From Trichinella spiralis (taxonomy: Eukaryota; Nematoda; Enoplea; Trichinellida; Trichinellidae), in the NCBI GenBank assembly GCA_000181795.3, contig CM012954.1, forward strand, positions 17,034,600 to 17,082,209: DNA of 47,610 nucleotides, in the 5' to 3' direction. The notes below the pieces were generated by a model that was not told where the DNA came from, made no database searches, and saw only the letters and a list, made by a program, of their open reading frames with translations. Both the position numbers and the translations under genes were made by a program. Numbering within the stretch: position 1 is the first letter of the stretch; every line of letters starts with the position of its first letter. Below are positions 36,780-47,610 of the stretch, in pieces.

Positions 36780-37250
36780 TGGAACGGAGCTTAAGAAATT
36801 ATCCCGCCAGACAACGTCAGTACACGGCAGTGATCGAAGCGTATCTACGAAATGGATCGACGGAGGAGGTGATCATCCAGATTTGGCAACTCGGTAAAAC
36901 ACGGTGCCTCCTCCACATCACGCAGCATACCAGACCGCAGACGGTCGAACGAAATGTCATACAGTAATTCGGTGGATCAGCCAAATATGGCGGTGTTGTA
37001 ATGAATGATCAACATGACACGGTTCTGAACGTTCAGACCAACCTTCCGGGTGATTCTACTGCGCTTTGGGCTGCAGTACAGAATTGCGGTGCAGACTGAC
37101 ATCCAGAAAATGTATCTGCAAGTGGGGCTGCGAGCCGAAGACCAGGATGCATGCCGCTTTCTTTGCCGCGACTGCATATTGTATGCTCCGCCGCGCATCG
37201 CTGTATCCCCTTGTTTTACATTTTTGTTCTTGCTTTCATTTGTCGTCGAC
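36780..37250 (+). mobile_element. BEL/Pao-like LTR retrotransposon fossil (reverse transcriptase part)
   Basis: A GC-richer patch contains sequence recognisable as BEL/Pao-type reverse transcriptase, including the block AVQTDIQKMYLQVGL, which matches the family pattern A-V-x-x-D-I-x-K-M-F-L-Q. It is a broken fragment with several breaks, no LTRs and no protease or integrase partner nearby. It lies directly beside the hAT-like terminus. Confidence 0.75.
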
Positions 37251-37406
37251 TGAAATTGATTTTCATTACAACAACCCAATAAATAAATTACGCTCCATTT
37301 CTTACAGGCGCAATAAAAGCCCAACACTACATTATGTCATATCGATGGCGGCCATGCAGGGCTATTTAAGAAGGGGAAAATATCATGTTATCCATGCTAG
37401 CCAGTG

Positions 37407-38290
37407 ATATTATTAAAAGGTGTTGAATGAAGTAAATCATAACAGATTTAATAATTTTGGAAAGTATAACAAGTAAATGAATAAAGCGTCTATATAAAAG
37501 TCAACAAGAAGTTACAACATTATCTTTTTTTTCCTTTGATATAAATGATGAGCATTGGAACAGAAGAGCAAACTTTATTAATAAAAAGCAGTTTTGGATA
37601 ATGTTCTGTATGGGCTTTGCTTCGGCTGAAAAGGCTTTTCGCAGCTTTTCACAAAACAGAAAAGCCCACAAAATTTCAATATTTTCAGAGAACATTTTTT
37701 CCTTACAAAAATCACTTGAATCTATCAGAAAGGATTATACAACTATTGCAAACATATCCGTACCGTGTTTTAGTGTTTAATGTTCGAGAAATTGCGGAAA
37801 AAATAATGGAAACACCATTCCAATATCTTAGCACTCAAATTGCCAAGTAAAATTTATCTAGAACCATCCCACTTAAATTGAATCATTTTAATTGCTTCTT
37901 AATTAAAAGATAATTATTTGTAAAATTAAAATGCAGCATTTTGAAAAAATGTAACAACTAGAAAAATGAGAATAGTTTTCAGCAATTAAAACGGACTTTA
38001 TTAGTTACTGAGGGCCGTAAACAAAGTCAGAGAATGCTTCATATGGCTACTACTTGCCACGTAAATCGACAAAAGGTTTCGTATTTTGCGTTCTTCTCTG
38101 CATTTTACAGCAGATTTCGGCGTAGAACTCGGTATATGGTTATGTACCATTTGGTTTGTTCACTTTGTAAGAGTGTACAAACCACCATATCAACCATCAG
38201 TGGAATACGAACAAGTGGACGTTTCCACTGCCAATTGAAATGAAATAATATTTATATTTATAATTAGAGCAAAGTTTTGTTTTTCATAAA
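37407..38290 (+). repeat. Left arm of a large inverted repeat
   Basis: The sequence matches the reverse complement of about 42155-42987 nearly throughout, with small indels. A 64-codon frame on its - strand (37501-37695) has a counterpart on the + strand of the right arm (42718-42912) differing at about three residues, so the arms are very similar. The frame on the other strand (37617-37850) is also open but matches nothing I know. The arms may be long terminal inverted repeats of a DNA transposon or foldback element. No flanking target duplication could be fixed. Confidence 0.8.
38198..38230 (-). repeat. Hairpin module, copy 1
   Basis: A 33-bp unit with ends CAGTGGAA and TTCCACTG pairing as an 8-bp stem that extends to about 11 bp with one bulge. 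It is the reverse complement of the copy at 42218-42250 at nearly every base. Confidence 0.85.
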
Positions 38291-39419
38291 AAATTTTTTA
38301 TGAAAGAACAGTATAAATAATAAAACTAAGTGATAGAAGTGTTCATAAACAAATTACTATACGCGTTTCTGACTAATGTATTGCTTTAAATTAAAAGCAA
38401 ATTGTTTGAAATTAATAATAGGCAATTTTCAACATTAAGCGTAACATATATATGATTTTTGCTACTTTCTCTATGAAATGTATTTGAAACGTTGCAAAGC
38501 GTATATTGCTTGCAGCCCTTCAATGCTTTTCGTGTCTTAGGCCGACTGCTTCTCAAATCTTAGAGGTACTGAATCTAAGCACCAACCACCAGTGGAATAC
38601 GAACAAGCAAATGTCTCCACCGCCGATTTCCATAAAACTTTTCTTTACATTTATAATTAAGAATACAAATTATTACTTTCATTTGTATTTTTTATTTTAA
38701 ACCCATTTGTTCAGAATTTTATAATATTTTTATTTAAATAATTACCGATTACATATATTGAAATTCTTTTCTTCTATTTTTCAAATGATTATTATCATAA
38801 TAGCAAATTTTTGTTTTTAATAAAACATTTTCATGAAACAACTGTAAATAAATGAAACTACAATATCGAAATGTTTGAAAACAAAATTGCTGTAAGCGTT
38901 TCTGACTAATGTATTGCTTTAAACTTAAAATAGTTCTATGAGGAAAAATCTACACAAAAGGAAAATATTCTTTTCTCCATATTAAATCTTACTTTGACTA
39001 TATTATGAAATTTGCAGTGATGGATTGAATAAATATATCCTATTAAAATGTTATTTCATAGCACAGTTTAACTCTTCTATTGTCCGTGATTTAAATACTA
39101 ATGAATAATATTAATTTGCAGCCATTGAATTCCACTTAATTTATTGAATTTTTGAATACAGTCTGGTTCCATTAATCGATTAAATGATTATTTAAATTAA
39201 TGTCTTGAAAATAATTAGACGTTATTCGTTATCAGTAATTCAATTTATCGGTAATGTTTTTTGTCGTCAAAATTATACAAATTTAAAATGTTTGCATGGT
39301 TCCATTGATATGATAATAACCTAATTATCTCAGTTACTCTATGTCTCTTGTTTTTCTTTGCTCAAGATGTCGAACGCATCCTAATTAATGTTGTCGGGTT
39401 GTAATTTTGTCGCTTGTTT
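38291..39419. repeat. AT-rich interior with a second, diverged copy of the arm-end unit
   Basis: The segment around 38580-38945 repeats, in direct orientation, the pattern found at 38198-38405: the hairpin module, an AT-rich spacer, then the shared block CGTTTCTGACTAATGTATTG (38364 and 38898). No coding sequence is recognised. Confidence 0.6.
38590..38622 (-). repeat. Hairpin module, copy 2 (diverged)
   Basis: It begins CAGTGGAATACGAACAAGC as in copy 1, but the far half has diverged, so the stem is imperfect. Confidence 0.7.
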
Positions 39420-40170
39420 TGTACAGTATTTCTTGAATGGAATCTGAGTGGATCTGTTGGCTTCGATGTGGACACTATATCAATTCAGATGTTTTTTGTG
39501 CGGCAGACGATTCACAGTAAGAACGGATCATGGTAGTCTGACGTGCCTTCAGACCTTCAAAGAACTAGAGGACCAAGTTATACGATGCCTGGACCAACTT
39601 GCGGAATTCGACTTTGAAGTTATCCATCCTCTTTGCAGAGAACATCAGAATGCTGACACACTTTCCAGAGAAGCATGTGAGCAATGGGCCAAAACACCCC
39701 CACACGTTGAGCAGCTATCGACAGCATGATTGGAAAATGTCAAAAGTGGGAATCCGGTCCAATATGGTCGGTGTGGACACCAGACCAAGTGGAGACATCG
39801 CAAGAGGAAGATTCAGCCATCACACAAATGCGCAAGTGGGTGACAAGCACGACATTCCCAACCAGGTTTCCCTCCCTGACAGTAGCAGGACCCTGCAAAG
39901 TCTGCTGTCACAGAACGACCAGATGAATGTAAAAGGCGGATTGCTATTTCGCACATGACAGACAGCGTAAACGTAATGAACCGTAATGCACATGGAGGAG
40001 CAAGAACAAAATTGGAGGAAGCCACGACCAGGTTAAGGATGCATAGGTTGTATCGAATCATTTGTTGGTCAAATGAGGTAAGTATATTCATGTTGCAGAA
40101 GATACGATTTGGCGATGTCAAGTGAGGAAGGTTCTTCATTACAAAGACACAATGAATACAATATATTACC
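39420..40170 (+). mobile_element. Ty3/Gypsy LTR retrotransposon fossil (RNase H to integrase part)
   Basis: It contains recognisable Ty3/Gypsy RNase H sequence, with the blocks FTVRTDHGSLTCLQ, DQLAEFDFEVIH and REHQNADTLSREAC, followed by the usual linker and weak integrase-like sequence. It is a broken fragment with several breaks and lies between the two inverted arms. It is GC-richer than its host sequence. Confidence 0.85.
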
Positions 40171-40339
40171 ATGCTCACAGACGTAACAAAAGCCAAGTGC
40201 TGTGTTATTTTATAGCGATGATCTCCATGTAGGATTAGCTAATAGGGGGAATCACGTTTGCTATTACTAGATTCCAGCCAGCAATATTATGTAGTTTGTA
40301 AGAACAAAAACAAAGCAGTTAAAATGGTAAAATTAAAAG

Positions 40340-41040
40340 AAAATGCAAAGTCTTTCTTTGCTATTTGGGCAGGCAGAGCGCACGCTCCCCTTCAGTGGAG
40401 CGGGAAAAGCCTAGGCTTTCCGCGCTGAAGAGGCGGGTGAGACTTAGTCGTTTCACCTGCCTCAGATGTGCGGGCAGTTTAGTGTTTAACCTCTCTCCCA
40501 GGAGAGGGAAGATTGTACGTTTTGCCTGTCATCCACAGGGGGGAGATTTTACATGTTTCCTTGCCTTCGGGAATGAGGTGATGCGACCCGGGTGCAACGG
40601 GATGGGTCAACTGCAATTTGATCCGCCTATTGTCTTGCTGACAGTCCCCTGGCTTTCGGCCCTTCTGTAAAGTAATTACGATCTCAACAACCTGAACATC
40701 GATAACCCACAGTAGGAGAGCTAATTTTGGCATAAAGTGACGTGAGTCGACGTGCTAACGAGTTCGGTATTGCTGTGAGTGTACCCCTTTGCGTGTGTGT
40801 TATCGCTTTATATAGTTATTCCCAACTGAATAAAAGTGTTGTTTCGTTAAATAAATAGATTGGCTTGTTGTTAAAAGGCATAAAGGTCACACTTCTATAA
40901 ATCAGCAGCTCGTTACGCGGGGGCTTTAATCCGGTGCTCCAACGGACCATCAGAGAGTGGCGTGCCCTGAGATCAATGGCTGAACGAAGAAACAAACGAC
41001 CAAAGAGAAACAAATGCAAAACCCACGTTATGCAACTTGC
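40340..41040 (+). mobile_element. LTR-like GC-rich fossil sequence
   Basis: A GC-rich block contains a TATATA sequence (about 40810) followed by an AATAAA signal (40830). The order and composition are LTR-like. It may belong with the Ty3/Gypsy remnant just upstream. Its ends could not be fixed and no target duplication was found. Confidence 0.4.
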
Positions 41041-42154
41041 TTGCTAACGGTGATATCTGTGAACAGTGTACAGCAACCACATGACATGACAGTCATGTGC
41101 TTATCCATTTGACAGCGGATCACATACAACGAAAAGAATCACTGACAGTCTTGTACTGAGACAACACGGATTTACATCGATGTTCGAATCAATGCGTAAT
41201 ATGCAAATCAGAGTTGCTTAAAGCCCGTTTTCTTTCCTGGCACTTGTCATTCTTTTAACGTATAAGTAGTCTAACCGTTTTATATTGCATGGATTTTTTG
41301 AAAATCAAAATCACTTAATATTTCTGCATCGATTACGATTGTTGATATTCAAAAATTGAATAAATTAAGAGAAAAACAATTGTTGCACATTAATATTATT
41401 AATGATATGCATTGTAATCAGGGAAAGTAAAAGAGTTAAGGTGAGCTACGGAACTATGGAATAACATTTGAATAAAACGTATTTATCCATTGTTACGTTA
41501 CAAATCCCATAATATAGTCAAAATATGGCCAAATATGGAGACAACAATGTTTACCTTTTGTGCAGATTTTTCTTCGTATAACTTTTTTCTAAATTTAAAA
41601 CAGTACATTAGTCTGAAACGCCTATATAAATTTTGTATTCAAACATTTTGGCATTGTAGTTTTAATATTAAACATTTTTTTATAAAAAAGTTTCATCAAA
41701 AATAAAGCTGTGCTTTTTATGATATTAATCACTTCAAATATAAAGGGTATTTAAATAAAAGTATTATGAAATTGTAAAAAATGGGTGAAAAATGAAAAAT
41801 TAAATGAAAATAATAATTCGAACTCTTAATTATAAATGTAAAAATTGTTTTATTGGAATCAGCGCTGGCGACGTCCGTTACATCAGAAGCGAAGTGGATA
41901 AAGCAGAACAAAAAAATACTCATGCAACTACTTGAATTCTGGAAGTAGAGTTCAAATGCAGCCTCCCTACGCATTACAACTTTTCAAACAGAATACATAT
42001 AATAAATAGCAAAAATCACATATTAATTATAAAATGGAATGTACCTATTTTGATGCTGCAGATAAACTTAAATATCCATAGAAAAATTAATTCTTTCATA
42101 GATATTTCTTTTTTAATATATTGTATTCAAACAAATTTATTAAAAATCAATGAT
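41041..42154. repeat. AT-rich interior with partial copies of the right-arm unit
   Basis: Sequence from about 41820 includes a strongly diverged relative of the hairpin module near 41864 and, from about 41965 onward, a block (ACAACTTTTCAAACAGAAT) that recurs at 43059 in direct orientation. No coding sequence is recognised. Confidence 0.5.
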
Positions 42155-42987
42155 AAAAGCAAGAATAACAATATTTTGTTCTAATTATAAATATGAACAT
42201 TATTTCATAAAATTCGGCAGTGGAAACGTCCGCTTGTTCGTATTCCACTGATGGTTGATATAGTGGTTTGTGCACTCTTACAAAGTGAACAAACTGGCTG
42301 GCACTTCAGAATTAGCATATGATGAAATGAATACCTCTTTTTACTGATTTATGTGGCAAGTAGTAGCCATATGAAGCATTCTCTGACTTTATTTACAGCC
42401 CTCAGTAACTAATAAAGTCCGTTTTAATTGCTGAAAACTATTCTCATTTTTCTAATTGTTACATTTTTTCAAAATGCTGCATTTTAATTTTACAAATAAT
42501 AATCTTTTAATTAAGAAGCAATTAAAGTGATTCAATTTAAGCGGGATGGTTCTAGATAAATTTTACTTGGTAATTTGAGTGCTAAGATATTGGAATGGTG
42601 TTTCCATTATTTTTTCCGCAATTTCTCGAACGTTAAACACTAAAACACGGTACGGATATGTTTGAAATAGTTGTATAATCCTTTCTGATAGATTCAAGTG
42701 ATTTTTGTAAGGAAAAAATGTTCTCTAAAAATATTGAAATTTTGTGGGATTTTCTGTTTTCTGAAAAGCTGCGAAAAGCCTTTTCAGCCGAAGCAAAGCC
42801 CATACAGAACATTATCCAAAACTGCTTTTTATTAATAAAGTTTGCACTTCTGTTCCAATGCTCATCATTTATATCAAAGGAAAAAAAAGATAATGTTGTA
42901 ACTTCTTGTTGACTTTTACATACACGCTTTATTCATTTAATATAAATCTGTTATGATTTACTTCATTCAACACCTTTTAATGATATG
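42155..42987 (-). repeat. Right arm of the large inverted repeat
   Basis: The reverse complement of the left arm at 37407-38290. The two arms bracket about 3.9 kb that includes the Ty3/Gypsy and LTR-like fossils, so those insertions may post-date the arms, or the arms may derive from two separate insertions in opposite orientation. Confidence 0.8.
42218..42250 (+). repeat. Hairpin module, copy 3
   Basis: It begins CAGTGGAAACGTCCGCTTG and ends TTCCACTG. The inverted ends pair, with ACG and CGT continuing the stem. Confidence 0.85.
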
Positions 42988-43051
42988 AAATCAATGCCAA
43001 GATCCCAATCATCTAGTGACAATGTCTTTCGATCAAAATGCGATCACTCCC

Positions 43052-43380
43052 CGTTTTTACAACTTTTCAAATAGAATTCATCCAAAAAATAGCAAAAGAA
43101 AATCATATACATAAATAATGAAATATTTTTATTTTCATGTTGGGAGTAAATTTAAATTTTCATTATCAAATTAATTTTTTGATATGTGATTTCTTCTCTC
43201 ATATGTTTCTAATAATTATCAACAGTAAATATCATGAGCAATAATATTTTGCTTTAATTATGAATATGAAAATTATTTCACTCCACTTGGCAGTGGAAAC
43301 GTCCGCTTGTTCGTATTCCACTGGTGGTTGACTTGTTGGTTGGTGCGCTCTTACAAGGTGTACCGAACGTTGCCAAGATC
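43052..43380 (+). repeat. Direct repeat of the 41965-42290 unit
   Basis: It shares, in the same order, the ACAACTTTTCAAA block, an AT-rich spacer ending TTAATTATGAATATGAA, the hairpin module, and the following GGTTG...GTGCNCTCTTACAA block with the unit at 41965-42290. It therefore lies outside the right arm as an extra copy. Confidence 0.7.
43291..43323 (+). repeat. Hairpin module, copy 4
   Basis: Identical in sequence to copy 3 across the 33-bp unit, as far as I can read it. It is followed by GTGGTTG as copy 3 is followed by ATGGTTG. Confidence 0.85.
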
Positions 43381-43654
43381 ACGTGTATGCATTGTCACCA
43401 ATGCATACTTTCTGAAATTTGTTAAGCAACTGAATATCTCTCGCTTGAAAATCGAGGGATATTTCCCGCCACAGATCAGGCAGATGGCTCACTAGTGTTT
43501 CATCACTTTGATCAATTTTTTTTTTAATTTTGCATCAACAAAGAGATTATGTAAATTACATTTTTATGGTCTGGTAAATTTTCTTTGTCAAAAGGAGAAG
43601 CCAGAGTCTTTAGATTTTTGTGAAAAGCTTTTCAATAAAAATTCCATTTATGTG

Positions 43655-44000
43655 GGACATTTTTGAATTTTCAAATCTGAAATTCAGACATTCGAGGGCG
43701 TGTTTTGTCTGGGTCATTTTGTTGTTGTGGAGTTCAGCGAGACAGCGCTTTTAAATTGTCCTCATTGGGTGAATTTAATAATGCTTCTCAATTCTTCTTT
43801 CAAAGCATTTGAAATTATTCTATTCCAATAATGCGATGCATACGCCGGATTATCCGTTCATTGCACATGAATTTTTATTGTTTATATTGCATCAGCATTC
43901 CATTGGAATTCATAGTCAAAAATAATTTCCAATGCTATTTTCAAGCGCTCCATTATGCAAATAAGGGTCGATTGAAAATTGCCTTATCATCATTAATGGT
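43655..44000. repeat. Dispersed repeat, copy A
   Basis: It contains TTTTGAATTTTCAAAT, AGACATTCGAGGGCGTGTTT and, at its right, TATGCAAATAAGGGTCG. These blocks recur in the same order at about 46520-46840 and partly at 45535-45790. No coding capacity was recognised. Confidence 0.65.
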
Positions 44001-45534
44001 GCGCAGGTATGTTCGATTTAGTTGGCAACTGGTAGCGTCGTAAAAAGTTCTCTGAATTTATTCACTGCGTTTAGTAACTAATGAACTCGGTATTTTTATT
44101 GTTGAAAATAATACATTTTTCTGAAAGCTACTGGAAACTCTCTATACATAATCTTTATGCTAACGTTCATTAAGACAAGCAGAACAAGTGAAGATAAGAA
44201 GAATATGCGGTTCCGCCGTGGGTCCCCCATTCTGTAAGTCTGGGCTTGGGATACTTCAAAAGAGTGATGTTATCCCATAGTTTAATTTAGTTAACGACAA
44301 ACCTGCATAACTGAGTTTTGAATTATTGCAGTACTTGGTCATTCACGCAGCAAAATTTATGTATCCAACTTTTCATTTTCGTTCATTTTCTAATTTTTGA
44401 TTTCCTTTTTTCACATTTTACATTTAGTTTTGTTTTCAATACTTTCCAAAGTAGATTCTTTTCATTTTTATTTTTCAAACCCATTCATTCAAACTTGACT
44501 TGTTCCAATCTATGTTGAGCAACACTGAGGGCTTGTCTGCTATATGGGGTCCCAAAAGGTGCATATAAATGGGCAGCAATTTATTCAGCTAACACCTATT
44601 TTGCAACATCTCAAATGGAAAATGCAGAACAGCTAATATCATAAATTAATAATAAAAGGCAATCGTTTTATTTTTATGAAACGTACGAATTTAAATTATA
44701 TTAAAATTCATTTTTTGGCAAATATTTGTTTATCAAAAATAATCTTTACTTCATTTGATTGTTTTTCTTTTGTTTCAGTGTTTTAAGAAAACTGTCATTC
44801 ATAAATTGAAAGAATTTATAGGAATCACAGTCTTAAATTGTTCAAAATGCTAGAATGGTCAACATCCATTCATTTGATTTATTTCTTTCGTTACATCATC
44901 CACATCATTACGTTGTTATTTTATGTTTGCATATGTGCATCATCAATTACAAACTGTGCAAAACTTTACCACAGTAATTATTACATTATTCGTAAACAAT
45001 AAATATCATTGAATTGCTGAAAAAAGTCAAACTAGATGAAGTATTATACATATATTAAATGTTCATGCTTGTGGTGAGCTATAGCTGCAAAGTAAACGAA
45101 CTTCAACTTCTTTACCAGAATTTTTATGCAAATTTTTGGAGACTGGACGTTAGTTTAATAATCATAATCATCAGAAACTTTTCAATTATATGCAGTTGAA
45201 GGTTGAAATTATTAACATTTCAATTTTTTCATTTTCTGCAGTTATCCTGGTGTAACTGTAGAATACGTTCAATTTTTCAATTTACACTTTACACTTGCAA
45301 ATGGCGTTGAATTTCCATGTGAACTCAACTGATCTAGCTTCACCAAGCCGAGTGATTTCTATTATGCATGTAAGAAAAATCATTGTTTTCTATACCATAA
45401 GTTACTTAACTTTATTATTACTTAATATTAATTTTTTATTCTACATCATCAAAGACTTTTTCTCCGATTAATTTTGTTTGTCAGAATGCGCAGCCATATA
45501 CTTTTTATTTTTTGCAGTAAGTTTTATTTATGTA
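44001..45534. other. Non-coding stretch between repeat copies A and B
   Basis: No recognisable gene. A short exon-like block at 45241-45369 (acceptor TTTTCTGCAG, ATG at 45301, 23 codons, donor CAT/GTAAGA) is the only coding candidate and is weak. Confidence 0.4.
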
Positions 45535-45790
45535 GGTCGTTTTTGAAATTTGAAATCCCAAGTTAAGACATGCGGAGGCGTGTTTTGGCTAAGGCAATGT
45601 TTTTGTTATGGCGTTTTTTTCGTCAGATAGTTTATATTTTGACGTAATTTCAAATTTCAAGGTCATTTTTGTATTTTCAAATTACTGTCATTCGTATAAT
45701 TTGGCATTTTATTTGAATTGTTTCCCCAAAGCATCACTTTTTCTGGCTTCCTGCCAGGCAGCTTATAATATTAAATGAGCATGCATTTTA
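45535..45790. repeat. Dispersed repeat, copy B
   Basis: It shares AGACATGCGGAGGCGTGTTT, TTGTTATGGCGTT, ATAGTTTATAT and CAAGGTCATTTTTG with copies A and C. Confidence 0.65.
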
Positions 45791-46519
45791 TTTCTTATAT
45801 TTATATTATTTCTAGTATTTAGAATATGCTTGGTAATAAAGATCAAATGAGAGTTTCTGTAATAAGAAGTATTTATATGTTCGGCAAAGCTACAATTAAA
45901 TTTTCTTTTCAAACAGAGTGCATTAGTTAAGTAAATAAGCGCAATGAAAACTATGCACTAGTCTCGTTTATCAGCAGAAATGAATAAAATAAAAATTTGC
46001 ATGCGACGTCGTTCGCCTTATTGACATATTGGAAATAATTTTAGTTTGAGGCCGTCCGTGGATAGAAGCACTGCGTTTGGATTGGAAAATTAGCTGATGA
46101 CCAATATCAAATGCCAAACACTAGATTTGATTTTTATTCATTACTATTTTTTGGAATAATTTTTGAAAAATAATATTTCAATGAACATCCAAACAGTATG
46201 AACATCAACAATGAGAAGATGATGCATTTTGCGGTAAGTGGCAGTTTTTCATTTTTAAGTCGTAATCACTTAACAATGGAATTGAGCATCGATATTGAGC
46301 ATATTTTCTCAGTATATTTTCTTTAAATTCTCAACATGAGATGATAAGTGATTTAATAAACGCCAAATTTCCGTACACTTGAGTTTGATTTAATACACCC
46401 TGTATGCTTTGTTTGCCTAATATTAAAATATGGTCATTCGAAAATTACTATTGCACTAGCTAACATGGACGTTGAACTGACTCGAGCAAGCTTTTGCATA
46501 CAAATTGTTCACCTAAAAT

Positions 46520-46840
46520 TAGCTTTGAATGAAAAATTATGAAAATTTTCAGACATACGTAGGTGTGTTTTGTCTAAGTGAATTTTGTTTTGTTATGGCG
46601 TTATTTGTCAAATAGTTTATATACTGACTGAATTTGAAATGTCAAGGTCATTTTTGAATTTTCAAATAGTCGTTTTATTATTGGTAGAATTTAGCAGGGC
46701 ATTTATTCTGCAGATATTGTAACGCGGATTGGGTTAGCTTTTATCTTCAGCCAAAAGTTTTAACGCACTAAAAACCGGTTTCTAACGCTACACTATGCAA
46801 ATAAGGATCGCTATAAGCTGCCTTATTTCCTAAGTTGCTT
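46520..46840. repeat. Dispersed repeat, copy C
   Basis: It shares CAGACATACGTAGGTGTGTT, TTGTTATGGCGTT, ATAGTTTATAT, CAAGGTCATTTTTGAATTTT and CTATGCAAATAAGGATCG with the other copies. This is the fullest copy. Confidence 0.65.
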
Positions 46841-47610
46841 TGTTTGTTAATTTACCTGCCATCGGTACTTCCTTGAACGTCTCTCAGTTCATTACGGCCG
46901 TTAAGTACTGCTGACGCCGTTTCGATTTACGACAAGGATTCCACTTTTCGGCTTGTTATTTTTAAAACTTTGTGTACTCATTTTGTGAACAATTACTTTT
47001 CAATTAGATAACACTTAATTATTTTGCTTTATGATAGTCCGCGCACAGGTTTAGTTTAATAAGCATATTGAAAGGTTAAAGAATGTTCCGCACACCATGT
47101 GAACCCACCTGAGGCACAATACTTAACGAGAGAATGTGCGAGGTAAATGCTATTTCTTGAGAATCTGTGACGAACGGCTAATGATATTTCACATTTGAGA
47201 TGTGAATCCTTAATTTAATGAAATTTTCTTCTTGTCGGAGTTTATATGAGTGAGATATTTATCACTGTTAAACTGTACTTTTTAATCTTCCTATAAAGAT
47301 TAGGAATGACTTCATCTATGTATAAGATTGAAAATTATTGATCGTGATTTTCACTATTTTTTTCTTTTTCCCAGCGTCCAATCCTCTTTGGTAAAATTAC
47401 ATCTTTTGTTCGGTTAACTTTGAATTGTGCCGCATACACACCGAGTGTGCTTATATTTTACTGAACATCATTTCTGCCAGGAATTCCATTTATGTACGAC
47501 TTTCTTAGGGGTTGATGCTGCAGTTTGTCCGAATTTCAACCGTTCGGTTAAAAATTATTTCTTCTTCCAATGATTTTCCAATTTAACTCACACCGGTTTT
47601 CTTATTACTA
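46841..47610. other. Unassigned AT-rich sequence to the window end
   Basis: No coding frame, RNA gene or repeat family that I can name. Confidence 0.5.

Noticed and set aside
40365-40670. 101-codon open frame in the GC-rich block at 40.4 kb
   Set aside because: It lies in LTR-like fossil sequence and the opposite strand is equally open. No protein family recognised.
37407-42987. Polinton/Maverick reading of the inverted arms
   Set aside because: The arm length would fit, but no polymerase, integrase, ATPase or capsid-type sequence is visible between the arms and the interval is far too short, so there is no support.

Overview
The window looks like about 47.6 kb of an AT-rich nematode nuclear genome. 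A single-pass ZP-domain cuticlin with a furin site points to a nematode. Short introns ending in TTTTAG or TTTCAG, and intron-type acceptors sitting a few bases before several start codons (spliced-leader-like), fit this. A Trichinella-like (Dorylaimia) worm is my guess from general impression only.

Region 1 (1-1.75 kb) holds old repeats and a complete solo LTR. Region 2 (about 2.3-27.1 kb) is gene-rich and all on the + strand: SPCS3 (signal peptidase subunit), TM9SF2 (nonaspanin, 17 exons), an unrecognised RRM-like protein, RUVBL1 (pontin), MTERF3, a cuticlin, a SERBP1/HABP4-family RGG protein and CLYBL. A second solo LTR of the same family lies between the RRM-like gene and RUVBL1. Region 3 (27.8-29.65 kb, - strand) carries a six-exon PKDCC/VLK-type secretory-pathway kinase, tail to tail with CLYBL. 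Region 4 (29.65-36.7 kb) has no recognisable coding sequence, but has a GC-box/CCAAT-box island near 33.55 kb and a perfect 15-bp hairpin at 34.56 kb. Region 5 (36.7-47.6 kb) is a repeat-rich block. It contains a hAT-like terminus, a broken BEL/Pao fragment, a pair of inverted arms of about 0.85 kb, broken Ty3/Gypsy and LTR-like sequence between the arms, a hairpin-forming module repeated four times, and a three-copy dispersed repeat.

The genes do not form one pathway, although several work in the secretory route (SPCS3, TM9SF2, the kinase, the furin-processed cuticlin) and two in mitochondria (MTERF3, CLYBL). Exon boundaries were read by hand from splice consensus, reading-frame phase and remembered family sequences. 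No database search was run.
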